A stretch of DNA of 64,000 nucleotides from C-114 sp963745405 (lineage in GTDB: Bacteria; Chloroflexota; Limnocylindria; Limnocylindrales; CSP1-4): positions 930,001 to 994,000 of the forward strand of contig CAVUWY010000002.1 of the NCBI GenBank assembly GCA_963745405.1. The letters run 5' to 3'. The notes under the pieces are model-generated. The model was given only the letters and a program-made list of their open reading frames with translations, did no database searches and was not told where the DNA came from. Within the stretch, counting starts at the first letter, position 1. Each line of letters begins with the position of its first letter. A program made the position numbers and the translations under genes. Of the stretch, positions 23,531-31,988 are shown in pieces.

Positions 23531-25155
23531 CGATCGACGACGCGGCCGGCTCGACCGCTCGGGCGGACGCGCCGATGACCGATGAGCCGGCCGCCGAGCA
23601 GCCGACCGGCGACGACCCCGGCGCCGGACCGGATCCCCGTTCGATCGCGGACCTTCAGGTCGTGCCCGAACCCCAGCGCTTCTCGTCCCGACTCGCCTTC
23701 CGGACCAGGTTGACCCTCGCCCTCATCGCGGCGGCACTGTTCCCGCTCGCCGTCCTCGGCCTCCTCGTCGTCGTCGCGGAGCGCCTGCCCGACCCGGAGT
23801 CGACGATCCCCCGCCTGCTCCTCCTGGCGACCGTCATCGCCATAGTCGTCGCGATCTTCCTTTCCTACCTCCTGGCGGCCGACCTGACCGCCCCGCTGCG
23901 GGCGATCGCCTCGGCAGTCGACCGGGTCAAGTCGGGCGACCTCTCGACCCGCATCGAGGTCGAGGGCGACGATGAGCTGGCCCGCCTCGCCGACAGCCAC
24001 AACCGCCTGGCCGCGGCGCTCGACCGGCGCAACCGTGAACTCGGACGGATCCTCGCCGGCATGGCCCATGGTTCACCGCAGGCCGGCGCCGACTGGGTGA
24101 TCGGCACGGCGGCGATCAACGCTCGCGACGCCTTCGGCCTCATCGACGCGCAGGTGCTCCTCGTCGACCCGCGAAGTGTGCCGCTTGCCGACCGGATCCC
24201 CGGCGATCCGCTGCCCGTCCGGGCCGAGCTCCGGGCCGGCGATGAACGACTCGGGGTCCTTCTCGGCCACCTGCCGGCGACCCGGCTCTGGGAGCGGGCA
24301 GACCAGGACCTCCTCGAACTGTTCGCCGCGGAGGTCGGCGTCTCGCTGCGGAACGCGCAGCTCTTCGCGACGGTCGACGCCCAGAACGCCCAGCTGCTCG
24401 AACTCGACGCCGCCAAGGACGACTTCCTGCGCGGCGTGAGCCACAACCTCCAGACCCCGCTGACGAGCATCCGCGCCTATGCCGACCAGCTGGCCGCCAA
24501 GCGTCCCGACCGGCGCCTCGAGATCATCGGCGAGCAGGCCGACCGCCTGTCGCGGATGGTCCGCCAGCTCCTCACCGTCACCCGCCTCGAGTCGGGTGCG
24601 CTGAAGCCGACCGCCGAGGTCGTCGCCCTCGCCCCGCGCGTCCGTCGCGCCTGGGAGGCACTCGCCGCGGGCGGCATCGAGTTCAGCGTGGACGACCGGA
24701 GCGACGGGTGGCTCGCGGTCGCCGACGCGGACCAGCTCGACCAGGTCCTGTGGGCCCTCCTCGACAACGCGGTCAAGTACGGCCGCCAGGCACCGATCGC
24801 GGTCGAGATCGCTCTCGGGTCGACCTCCCGCGCGACGGGCGGCGACGCCCCGGCAGGCGCGGCCGGCGGCGCGGCGTCGCACGACGAGGCAGCCAGCCCG
24901 GACGGCACGGGACGGCTCCGTCTCACGATCGCGGACCATGGCCCGGGCGTCGCCGAGGTCGATCGCTCCAGGCTCTTCGCTCGATTCGCCCGCGGCAGCA
25001 CGCAGAAGGCTGAGGACGGCAGCGGGCTGGGCCTGTACGTCTCACGCGAGCTCTGTCGGGCGATGGACGGCGACCTCGTCCTCGAGCCGTGGTCGGCGGA
25101 TCGCGGTGCCGCGTTCAGCATCTGGCTCCCTGCCGAATCCGGCCATGAGGGCTGA
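23527..25155 (+). CDS. sensor histidine kinase with HAMP and GAF-like region
   Basis: 542 residues, GTG start overlapping the regulator stop. A disordered acidic head (1-55) leads to two membrane helices (about 62-88 and 97-117), HAMP (AADLTAPLRAIASAVDRVKS to LARLADSHNRL), a GAF-like sensory domain of about 150 residues, then HisKA with phosphoacceptor in GVSHNLQTPLTS and HATPase motifs LDNAVKYGR, DHGPG and GSGLGLYVS. An Ala/Gly insertion interrupts the ATPase lid region. Partner of the preceding regulator. Confidence 0.92.
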   Translation: MTIDDAAGSTARADAPMTDEPAAEQPTGDDPGAGPDPRSIADLQVVPEPQRFSSRLAFRTRLTLALIAAALFPLAVLGLLVVVAERLPDPESTIPRLLLLATVIAIVVAIFLSYLLAADLTAPLRAIASAVDRVKSGDLSTRIEVEGDDELARLADSHNRLAAALDRRNRELGRILAGMAHGSPQAGADWVIGTAAINARDAFGLIDAQVLLVDPRSVPLADRIPGDPLPVRAELRAGDERLGVLLGHLPATRLWERADQDLLELFAAEVGVSLRNAQLFATVDAQNAQLLELDAAKDDFLRGVSHNLQTPLTSIRAYADQLAAKRPDRRLEIIGEQADRLSRMVRQLLTVTRLESGALKPTAEVVALAPRVRRAWEALAAGGIEFSVDDRSDGWLAVADADQLDQVLWALLDNAVKYGRQAPIAVEIALGSTSRATGGDAPAGAAGGAASHDEAASPDGTGRLRLTIADHGPGVAEVDRSRLFARFARGSTQKAEDGSGLGLYVSRELCRAMDGDLVLEPWSADRGAAFSIWLPAESGHEG

Positions 25156-25714
25156 CGACGGCCTGACCGAGCCGACCTCGGTGTGCGGGAGCACCGTTTC
25201 GTGACGACGACCGGAGCGGCGCGGTAGGGAACGGTGGTGTCCGGGTGGGTTCGGCCGAGTACGGAGGTACTGGACGCACCCCGGTACCCTCCGGCACACT
25301 CGCCGTCCGGCAGCCGGCCGCTTCACGACGCACGACGGGCTGCCGTTCAGTTCGGGTCCCCGAGACCAGGGCGGGGGCGCTTCATGGGAAGCGTCCTCGC
25401 CCTTTCTCATCTCGGCGACCGGATCCGGCCCACGAGCGGCCCCTTCCGCCGATCCCCGACCGTCTGACTGCCGCTCCGCGTAAGGTCGGCTGCAAGGTCG
25501 GCCCGGGATACTCCCGGCTCGCGCTCCCGGGCTGGGCCCGACCGACCGGTACCTTCGACTCCATCGACCCGTACCATCGGCGGCGACTCGGAGGCACCAT
25601 CGAAAGGTCCGCGGCAAGGTCGGGACGACCATGATGCGGCCATCCCGGGACTCGATCCCGCGGCGATACGACTCCAGCTCACCACCGCAGCCCAGAACCA
25701 CGAAGGTCCCACGA
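25156..25714. other. 559-bp gene-free region upstream of the TadE/TadG genes
   Basis: No reading frame here has coding character. It holds the strong hairpin at 25369-25408 and, just before 25715, the purine-rich CGAAGGT that can serve as ribosome site for the first TadE-like gene. A promoter for the pilus genes should lie in 25410-25700, but I cannot pick one confidently. Confidence 0.5.
25369..25408 (+). terminator. strong hairpin after the kinase operon
   Basis: The arm 25370-25383 (GGCGGGGGCGCTTC) pairs over 14 positions with 25388-25401 (GAAGCGTCCTCGCC), two pairs being G-T wobbles; one further outer pair is 25369 with 25402. The loop is ATGG. It is followed by TTTCTC. It lies 214 bases past the kinase stop; likely an intrinsic terminator, though a structured leader of the pilus genes is possible. 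Confidence 0.6.
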
Positions 25715-26383
25715 ATGCGAAACGGGTCCCCGACCCGGAGGTCAACGCCTCGCCGTCGGTCCTCGCCGTTCCAGCGCCTCCATGGCGGACGATCCCGCCG
25801 CGCCGGCGGCCAGGCCCTCGTCGAGTTCGCCCTCGTCATCCCGCTGTTCCTCGTCCTCTTCGCCGGGATCATCGAATTCGGCTTCCTCTTCAACGCGACC
25901 CTCGCATCGTCCTTCGGCACCCGCGACGCCTCGCTCATCGCGGCGGAGGCCGGTGACGTCCAGGGCGGCGATTGCGTGATCCTCCAGAAGATCGAGCAGG
26001 ACATGGGCGCACCGGCCGACCCCGGCTCGATCCAGAACGTCCAGATCTACTGGGCGAACGAGACCACGGGTGTCGCGATCGGCGGTGCGATCAATACGTA
26101 CACGCGGACCGGCTCTACGACCTGCAGCGTTCAGGGTGTCAACGTTACCGTCCCGTACACGCTCTCCGGGACGGCGGGCTACATCGCCGACGATCGCTGC
26201 AACATCCTGGCCGGCTGCGGTACCGACAGTGTCGGCCGCAACCACCCCGGCGTCGACACGATCGGCGTGTCACTGAACTACCAGTATTCCTGGCACACAC
26301 CGCTCAAGTCGCTCCTCGGCTGGACCGGCGGCGGCCTCAACTTCACCCGCTCGAACGCGATGCGCATGGAGCCGGTCCTGTGA
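25715..26383 (+). CDS. TadE-like pseudopilin 1
   Basis: 222 residues. A basic leader of about 30 residues (RRSTPRRRSSPFQRLHGGRS) ends at GGQALVEFALVIPLFLVLFA, the TadE signature: a prepilin-peptidase-like site before a hydrophobic stretch with Glu at position 5. The remainder is an extracellular domain with paired Cys (CVILQKIEQD, TTCSVQG, DDRCNILAGCGTD). TadE/F proteins are minor pilins of Flp/Tad pili or related secretion systems. Start ATG 25715 has AAGG about 8 bases upstream. Overlaps the next gene by GTGA. Confidence 0.85.
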   Translation: MRNGSPTRRSTPRRRSSPFQRLHGGRSRRAGGQALVEFALVIPLFLVLFAGIIEFGFLFNATLASSFGTRDASLIAAEAGDVQGGDCVILQKIEQDMGAPADPGSIQNVQIYWANETTGVAIGGAINTYTRTGSTTCSVQGVNVTVPYTLSGTAGYIADDRCNILAGCGTDSVGRNHPGVDTIGVSLNYQYSWHTPLKSLLGWTGGGLNFTRSNAMRMEPVL

Positions 26384-27060
26384 CCCGCCACCACTTCGTG
26401 ACCGGCCGCGCCGGCCTGGGCCGCCGGGATCGATCCCGCGGTCAGGCCCTCGTCGAGTACGCCATCATCGTGCCGGCGTTCATGCTCCTCCTCATGGGCA
26501 TGCTCGAGTTCGGCTTCGTCTTCAACCACAACCTGAACCTCGAGTACGCGACCCGAGAAGGCGCGCGCACTGGAGCTGCGCTCGCGAATGGCGGGCTGTC
26601 GAACTGCCCGACCGTGAGCACGTCCGACGGCATCGACCCCAAGGTCACCAACCCCGACATCGATGCCTACATCATCGCCGCCGTCCAGCGCGTCCTCACC
26701 AGCCCCGGCTCTCCCATCGACATCACCCAGGTGAGCCAGATCCAGATCTGGAAGAACGACCCGGCCAACCCCGGCAAGCAGAAGGCCGGTGCAGTCAACA
26801 CCTGGACGAACACGGGGGCCGGCTCCGGTCTGACGGTCGACGGAGTCAAGTTGACGTTCACGGAGACGGCCGCGAGACAGTGGCACATCTGCCAGCGCGA
26901 CAATGCATCCGTGCCGCCGGACTCGATCGGCATCAGCCTGAAGTACACCTACCACCTCGTGACACCACTAGCGGCCGTCCTGACCTTCTTCGGGCCCGGT
27001 GGCGTCGCCACCTTCCCGATGGGCGACCAGACCGTCATGTCCCTTAACCCGACCAACTGA
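26380..27060 (+). CDS. TadE-like pseudopilin 2
   Basis: 226 residues, GTG start. The leader VTRHHFVTGRAGLGRRDRSR ends at RGQALVEYAIIVPAFMLLLM, again the TadE motif. The ectodomain carries SNCPTVSTSDGIDP and a sequence similar to the first protein near its end (IGISLKYTYHLVTPLAAVL versus IGVSLNYQYSWHTPLKSLL), so the two are tandem duplicates. Probably processed by a prepilin peptidase encoded elsewhere. Confidence 0.85.
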   Translation: MTRHHFVTGRAGLGRRDRSRGQALVEYAIIVPAFMLLLMGMLEFGFVFNHNLNLEYATREGARTGAALANGGLSNCPTVSTSDGIDPKVTNPDIDAYIIAAVQRVLTSPGSPIDITQVSQIQIWKNDPANPGKQKAGAVNTWTNTGAGSGLTVDGVKLTFTETAARQWHICQRDNASVPPDSIGISLKYTYHLVTPLAAVLTFFGPGGVATFPMGDQTVMSLNPTN

Positions 27061-27071
27061 GGCCGACTTCG

Positions 27072-28823
27072 ATGCATCTCCCGATCCGGACCGGCACGAG
27101 TACCCAGGGCGACGCGAAGCGGAAGCGCTCGCGCGGCCAGGTGCTCGTCATGTTCGCCGGCGGCATGATCTTCTTCATCGGTCTCATGGCGATCGTCATC
27201 GACGTGTCCTGGTATTGGGCCAACACCCTTCGCGTCCAGCGGGCTGCCGATGCCGCGGCGCTGGCGGGGGCGGTGTACCTGCCCGGCAACGTCCCGAACG
27301 GCAAGACCTATGCGCTGGCCGAGGCGAAGAAGAACGGCTACCAGGACGGCCTCGCCGTTCCCGGTGGCACGATCTCGGTCGTGCCGACGCAGGACGCCAA
27401 CGACGTCCGCCAGCTCGATGTCACCGTGTCGGCTCCGGTGGGAACGTTCTTCATGCGCGTGTTCGGCATCAACACGATCACTGCGTCCCGGACGGCCAAG
27501 GCGATCTACGTCCAGCCAGTCCCGATGGGCAGCCCCGAGAACTACTACGGGATCTATTGCCTCACCACGACGACCGACTCGAACTGCGACGCTTCGACCG
27601 CGGTGAAAGACGCATCCGGCGTCGGCACATTGGCCTCGAAGGGCTTCTGGGGTGCCTTCCAGTCGAGCGGTGACGTCCACAACGAGGGTGACGCCTTCAC
27701 CCCGTTCAATGACACCCTGAACCCAGGGTCGAACAGCGCCGGCGGTACGAACCCCGACTTCTCGCCCAAGGGCTACGACTACGCCGTCGAGGTGCCCGCG
27801 GACGGCGGCAATATCTACATCTACGACCCCGACTTCTGTGTCGTCGGTGGCGGGCTCGGCTCAGGCGACCACTACAACGCCGACGACTCCCGCCAGTTCG
27901 GAGGCACGGCCGGTAAGTACACCTCGGTTTCGTCGACGTACACGCTCTACGACACCCAGGGGACGGCATTCACGACCGGTGACGACACCCTCGTCAATTC
28001 GTCCAACAACCTGTTCACGGCTGATTTCGCATCAGACCAGAGCGTCGCGAAGCAATTCGGCGACTTCACCACCTTCAGCATCAAGCCCGGGGACAAGTCC
28101 AGCGACGGGAACAAGCCGATCCAGAACTGCAGCCAGACGGACCCGACCAACACGAACCCTGCCCAGGGCCGCTACTGGCACGACCGCTGGTGGCCGATCG
28201 GCACCAATCTGCCGGCCGGCGTTTATCGGGTCAACGTCCAGTCCGCGGCCGTCGGAGCGTCCAACTGGAAGGCCCAGGCGGAGAACGACTTCGGCATCGA
28301 GGTCACCGGAGCTGCCGGTTCTCGCGTCTATGGTCTCGGCCGGATGGCCTCGTACAACATCCTGACGAGCGGCATCCAGAGCTTCTACCTCGCCCAGATC
28401 GACAAGACCGCGGCCGGTAAGACGATCGAGATCGACCTCTTCGACCCCGGCGACGTCTCGGGCAACGCGTTCCTGCGGGTCCTGAACCCCGACGGCAATG
28501 CGTACAACTACGCGACATTCAGCTACTCGACGTTCAACCTCACCGGCGGCGGCAATAACTGCATCAGCGGCAACAGCGACGTGTGCGCGGCGAGCGGTCG
28601 AACCTCGATCCAAACGGCCAAGGGCGGCAGCAGCTCGTTCAACAACACCTGGCTCCGTATCCTCATCCCCCTGCCGTCGTCGTACGGCTCGACCGGCCTC
28701 ACGCCTGCTGGCGAGACCCAGCCGGGCTGGTGGAAGATCGAGTACACCGTCGGCGGCGGCAACGACACCACGACCTGGATGGTCAACATCCGCGGCAACC
28801 CCGTTCATCTCATCGTTCCGTAG
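27072..28823 (+). CDS. TadG-like pilus-assembly protein
   Basis: 583 residues. N-terminal TadG segment RGQVLVMFAGGMIFFIGLMA followed by VSWYWANTLRVQRAADAAAL and AGAVYLPGN, the hallmark of TadG/TadE-associated membrane proteins. The remaining 500 residues are a secreted, Asn/Thr/Gly-rich domain with few charged residues, likely extracellular, with a beta-rich end (GEDTQPGWW-like segment, NDTTTWMVNIRGNPV). No von Willebrand MIDAS motif (DxSxS) is obvious. It completes a three-gene set without the secretion ATPase or prepilin peptidase in view. Codon use is slightly richer in Asn/Lys/Thr than in neighbours. Confidence 0.82.
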   Translation: MHLPIRTGTSTQGDAKRKRSRGQVLVMFAGGMIFFIGLMAIVIDVSWYWANTLRVQRAADAAALAGAVYLPGNVPNGKTYALAEAKKNGYQDGLAVPGGTISVVPTQDANDVRQLDVTVSAPVGTFFMRVFGINTITASRTAKAIYVQPVPMGSPENYYGIYCLTTTTDSNCDASTAVKDASGVGTLASKGFWGAFQSSGDVHNEGDAFTPFNDTLNPGSNSAGGTNPDFSPKGYDYAVEVPADGGNIYIYDPDFCVVGGGLGSGDHYNADDSRQFGGTAGKYTSVSSTYTLYDTQGTAFTTGDDTLVNSSNNLFTADFASDQSVAKQFGDFTTFSIKPGDKSSDGNKPIQNCSQTDPTNTNPAQGRYWHDRWWPIGTNLPAGVYRVNVQSAAVGASNWKAQAENDFGIEVTGAAGSRVYGLGRMASYNILTSGIQSFYLAQIDKTAAGKTIEIDLFDPGDVSGNAFLRVLNPDGNAYNYATFSYSTFNLTGGGNNCISGNSDVCAASGRTSIQTAKGGSSSFNNTWLRILIPLPSSYGSTGLTPAGETQPGWWKIEYTVGGGNDTTTWMVNIRGNPVHLIVP

Positions 28824-28884
28824 GGCGCCTGGGTCGCCGATGGCCCTCGGCGAGACCCGCTCTCCGTGAACGACCGAGCTCATA

Positions 28885-28929
28885 GACCGCCGGCGATCGC
28901 CCCCCGATCGCCGGCGGTCAATCCTTTTC
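28885..28929 (+). terminator. intrinsic terminator after the TadG-like gene
   Basis: Perfect 15-bp stem GACCGCCGGCGATCG (28885-28899) with CGATCGCCGGCGGTC (28905-28919), loop of five C, then AATCCTTTTCC. Strong stem and a modest T run. Confidence 0.8.
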
Positions 28930-28938
28930 CGGCCGATG

Positions 28939-28944
28939 TAGGCT
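28939..28944 (+). promoter_or_regulatory. -10-like TAGGCT for the HD-domain gene
   Basis: TAGGCT lies seven bases before ATG 28952, giving the leaderless geometry seen elsewhere here. Confidence 0.35.
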
Positions 28945-28951
28945 GCCCGGC

Positions 28952-29530
28952 ATGACGACGTCGACCGGCACCCCGACCCGTGACGATGCCTGGGACCTGC
29001 TGCGCGAATGGACCTCGTCAGAATCGCTGCGGCGCCACGGCCTGGCGGTCGAGGCCGCCGTCGGCTGGTACGGGGAGCACCGCTTCGGGATCGCCGGCCC
29101 AGAGCTCGAGACCTGGCGGTCGGCCGGACTCCTCCACGACTTCGACTACGAACGGTTCCCCGACACCCATCCCATCGAAGGCGCCGCGGAGCTCCGCCGG
29201 CTGGGTTACCCGGAGGAGCTCGTGGGGGCAGTCCTCGGCCACGGCGATCACACCGGCATCCCGCGGACTACCCCGCTCGCCCACGCCGTCTACGCCTGCG
29301 ACGAGATGAGCGGCTTCGTCATCGCCGTCGCCTATGTCCGTCCCAACCGGAGCCTCGACGAGGTCGACCTGCGGGCCGTCACCAAGAAGATGCGCGACGC
29401 CGGGTTCGCCCGGCAGGTGCCGCGCGACCAGCTGACGATGGGCGCCGAGGAGCTCGGGATCCCGCTCGACGAGCACATCCTCAACGTCGTCGAAGGCCTC
29501 AAGACGGCCCGCGAGGCGCTCGGGCTGTAG
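28952..29530 (+). CDS. HD-domain phosphohydrolase
   Basis: 192 residues. HD-type metal-binding sequence: RRHGLAVEAAVGWYG (His), SAGLLHDFDYERFP (His-Asp), DTHPIEGAAELRRLG (His) and LGHGDHTGIP, then a conserved CDEMSGFVIAVAYVRPNRS tail found in the small single-domain HDIG family. Probably a nucleotidase or phosphatase; the substrate is not assignable. Monocistronic, between a terminator and a stress-type gene. Confidence 0.85.
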   Translation: MTTSTGTPTRDDAWDLLREWTSSESLRRHGLAVEAAVGWYGEHRFGIAGPELETWRSAGLLHDFDYERFPDTHPIEGAAELRRLGYPEELVGAVLGHGDHTGIPRTTPLAHAVYACDEMSGFVIAVAYVRPNRSLDEVDLRAVTKKMRDAGFARQVPRDQLTMGAEELGIPLDEHILNVVEGLKTAREALGL

Positions 29531-29663
29531 GCTGCGTCGCGCGGATCGACTCTGTCACGCGACTGTGATCTCCGCCCCTCCCGTGAGCAGCCATCTGACC
29601 CTCGAGGGCGGGTACGGTCGATCCAGGCGGGACTCACCCGTCGGCGACCCCAGGGAGATCCCC

Positions 29664-30074
29664 ATGACCACCGATACCAGCCGTCAGGCCAGATTCGGAG
29701 AACAGCGCACCGGCGATGCTCGCGAAGAGGCTGGAACAGCCCTCGAGGCCGTGCTCGATCGCGCCGATGAAGCCACCGATCGTGCGGAGAGCGTCATGCA
29801 TCGCGCGGGGGTCGCGCTCGACCGGACGATCGCCGATGCCCGTCCCATCGTCGCCCAGGCCGGGTCGACCATCGCCGACTCGACGCGTGCTGTCGGCGCC
29901 AGCAGCGACGAGAACCTCGCCATCGGCACCGCGGCTCTGACCGGGGTCTCGATCGGACTCCTGCTCGGCGGCTCGAACCGCCTCATCGTCGCTGCGGCCC
30001 TCCTGCCGGCGACGCTGATGGGCGGCACGCTCCTCGCCCGGGTCCGCCGCGGGAGCAGCAAGGCGCAGCGCTGA
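29664..30074 (+). CDS. small protein with amphipathic helices and C-terminal membrane pair
   Basis: 136 residues. Residues 1-75 are charged and helical (GTALEAVLDRADEATDRAES), with no signal; residues about 85-125 contain two hydrophobic stretches (IGTAALTGVSIGLLLGG, LIVAAALLPATLMGGTLLA) separated by SNR. The same layout occurs in the protein at 40371-40757. Not a family I can name. A ribosome site AGGGAG is 8 bases before the ATG. Confidence 0.65.
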   Translation: MTTDTSRQARFGEQRTGDAREEAGTALEAVLDRADEATDRAESVMHRAGVALDRTIADARPIVAQAGSTIADSTRAVGASSDENLAIGTAALTGVSIGLLLGGSNRLIVAAALLPATLMGGTLLARVRRGSSKAQR

Positions 30075-30156
30075 TACCGGATCTGCCACCTGGAACGGCC
30101 GTGTGGAGCGCGCGTCCGGAACGGATGAGCGATCCCCAGCTCGAGGAGGTACTGAC

Positions 30157-30348
30157 ATGCCGCAGAAGGCCTGGAGCGACAAGCGCGAACGGCAGTACGA
30201 GCACATCAAGGACAGCTACGAGGACCGTGGCGTGAGCTCGGACGAGGCCGAAGAGCGAGCCGCCCGCACCGTCAACAAGGAGCGATCGGAGCACGGTGAG
30301 ACAAAGTCTCAGCGTTCGGGAAAGCAGGCCGAGGAGACGCGGGCATGA
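30157..30348 (+). CDS. short 'plasmid stabilization'-like protein
   Basis: 63 residues. The sequence PQKAWSDKRERQYEHIKDSY...AARTVNKERSEHGE matches the N-terminal part of a widespread family labelled plasmid stabilization protein, whose longer members add a C-terminal Rho-N-like domain missing here. Despite the label, a role in DNA maintenance is not established. A strong ribosome site GAGGAGGT lies seven bases before the ATG. It overlaps the next gene by 4 bases (ATGA). Confidence 0.78.
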   Translation: MPQKAWSDKRERQYEHIKDSYEDRGVSSDEAEERAARTVNKERSEHGETKSQRSGKQAEETRA

Positions 30349-30731
30349 CCCAGGCAGTGGACGAGGTGGTGGCTCTCGAACGGGGCTTCTGGACCAATGC
30401 GGACGACAGGCACTACTTCGAGGAGAACCTGGCCGACGGGTCGATAACGGTCATCGAGCCGGTCGGCTTCATCGATAAGGTCGGTGCGCTTCGGATGATC
30501 TCGGACAGGCCCTGGACCCGCGTCGAGATGACCGATCTCACGATCCGCGAGGTGACGCCGGACTGCGTGATCCTCGCCTACCACGGCTCCGGGCTCCGCG
30601 AAGGAGACGATCGGCCCTATCGCGGAAGCGTCGCCTCGACCTACATCCGACGCGACGGCCGCTGGCGACTGGCGCTGACGGCTCACCAGCCGTGGAAGCC
30701 ACAGACCGATCAGGGGCCGACCGGCGAGTAG
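30345..30731 (+). CDS. NTF2-like (DUF4440/SnoaL-type) protein
   Basis: 128 residues, one domain. The pattern VDEVVALERGFWTNADDRHY, then RMISDRPWTRVEMTDLTIRE, VILAYHGSG and RRDGRWRLALTAHQPW fits the cone-shaped NTF2-like fold used by ketosteroid isomerases and many binding proteins. No catalytic residue set is evident. Coupled to the preceding small protein. Confidence 0.75.
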   Translation: MTQAVDEVVALERGFWTNADDRHYFEENLADGSITVIEPVGFIDKVGALRMISDRPWTRVEMTDLTIREVTPDCVILAYHGSGLREGDDRPYRGSVASTYIRRDGRWRLALTAHQPWKPQTDQGPTGE

Positions 30732-30746
30732 GAGGCTTCGCCTCGC

Positions 30747-31955
30747 ATGACGAGCAGTGCTGCCGGGAAGCCGGAGCGGCCCTCGGACACGCCGGCGATA
30801 CGATTGCCGAGCATGGATCCGCCCACGACGACTTCGATCCTCCCGAGTCTTCGGCGCGACGCCGTCGGGGGCCGGCTTCGTATCGCCCAGGTCGCACCGC
30901 CCGCCGAACCGGTCCCGCCGCCCGGGTATGGCGGCACGGAACGGGTGGTGGGCGAGCTCGTGGACGAGCTCGTCGGCCGTGGTCATGAGGTGACCCTCTT
31001 CGCGAGCGGCGACTCGACGGCGCGGGCGACCCTCGTCCCGACGGTGCCGCGGGCGCTCCGGCCGGCTGGGCAGTCCCAGGATGCCTGGCCGTACACGGTG
31101 TCGACGATCCTCGAGGCGCTCCGCCGGCAGGACGAGTTCGACGTCATCCACGCTCATCTGGAGTGGGCCGGCCTCCTCCTCGCCCGGGCCGCGACGACGC
31201 CCGTCGTCCTCACGTTCCATGGACGACTCGACCTGCCGTGGGCACCGACGGCATTGGCCGACGCACCGCCTGGTCTCGTGGCGATCAGCCAGGCCCAGGC
31301 GGCGACCCATCCCGACGTCGCCTGGGCGGGCATCGTCCACAACGGCCTCGACCTCGCCGAAGCGCCGTTCGACCGACGCCGCGGTGACGCCCTGTGCTTC
31401 GTCGGCCGAGCCGCCCCGGAGAAGGGCGTCGTCGATGCGATCGAGATCGCCCGGCTGGCCGGTCGACACCTGCGCATCGCGGCCAAGGAAGGCGGGACGC
31501 CCGCCGAGCGAGCCTATTTCGAGGACGTCTTCAAGCCGGCCCTGAGGGGCGCCGACGTCGAGTTCCTCGGCGAGCTGAGCGGGCCGGACCGGGACCGCCT
31601 GTTCGCCGAGAGCTACGCGACGCTCATGCCCGGTTCGTGGCCCGAGCCGTTCGGCCTCGTCGCCATCGAATCGCTCGCCTGCGGTACGCCGGTCATCGCC
31701 CGGCGGGTCGGCGCCCTGCCGGAGATCATCCGTGATGGCATCGACGGCTTCTTCGCCGACGACGCGACCGGCCTCGCCTTCCAGGTGCCCCAGGTCGAAG
31801 GCCTCGATCGCGAGGAGATCCGTGGCTCGGTGATCGAGCGGTTCTCGGCAGCCCGGATGGCCGACGGCTACGAGACGATATATCGGCGGCTCATCGCCGA
31901 GCGTGGTGGCGACTCCGGCGACCACGGCCGGCCCGGCCTTCGCGACGCCGGCTAG
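30747..31955 (+). CDS. GT4-family glycosyltransferase
   Basis: 402 residues, GT-B fold. The domain proper starts near 43 (LRIAQVAPPAEPVPPPGYGG, TERVVGELVDELVGRGHEVT), with DVIHAHLEWAG, the C-terminal nucleotide-sugar half with FVGRAAPEKGVVDAIEIARL and the EX7E motif PEPFGLVAIESLACGTPVIA. Resembles the GT4 subgroup often found with glycogen/trehalose genes; donor unknown. The first 40 residues look non-homologous, so a later start (for example ATG 30813) is possible; AGGAGG lies ten bases before 30747. Convergent with the debranching enzyme gene. Confidence 0.87.
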   Translation: MTSSAAGKPERPSDTPAIRLPSMDPPTTTSILPSLRRDAVGGRLRIAQVAPPAEPVPPPGYGGTERVVGELVDELVGRGHEVTLFASGDSTARATLVPTVPRALRPAGQSQDAWPYTVSTILEALRRQDEFDVIHAHLEWAGLLLARAATTPVVLTFHGRLDLPWAPTALADAPPGLVAISQAQAATHPDVAWAGIVHNGLDLAEAPFDRRRGDALCFVGRAAPEKGVVDAIEIARLAGRHLRIAAKEGGTPAERAYFEDVFKPALRGADVEFLGELSGPDRDRLFAESYATLMPGSWPEPFGLVAIESLACGTPVIARRVGALPEIIRDGIDGFFADDATGLAFQVPQVEGLDREEIRGSVIERFSAARMADGYETIYRRLIAERGGDSGDHGRPGLRDAG

Positions 31956-31977
31956 GCCGGCCCGGGAGCTGCCGGCC
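31955..31977. terminator. possible bidirectional terminator hairpin
   Basis: GGCCGGC (31955-31961) and GCCGGCC (31971-31977) form a 7-bp stem around a 9-base loop in the 34-base gap between two convergent genes. No T run, so only a weak call. Confidence 0.3.
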
Positions 31978-31988
31978 GAACGGTCGGG

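Noticed and set aside
25245..25634. 129-residue plus-strand frame in the gene-free region
   Set aside because: No ribosome site or -10 geometry, composition Arg/Pro-rich, and it runs through the strong hairpin. I see no domain.
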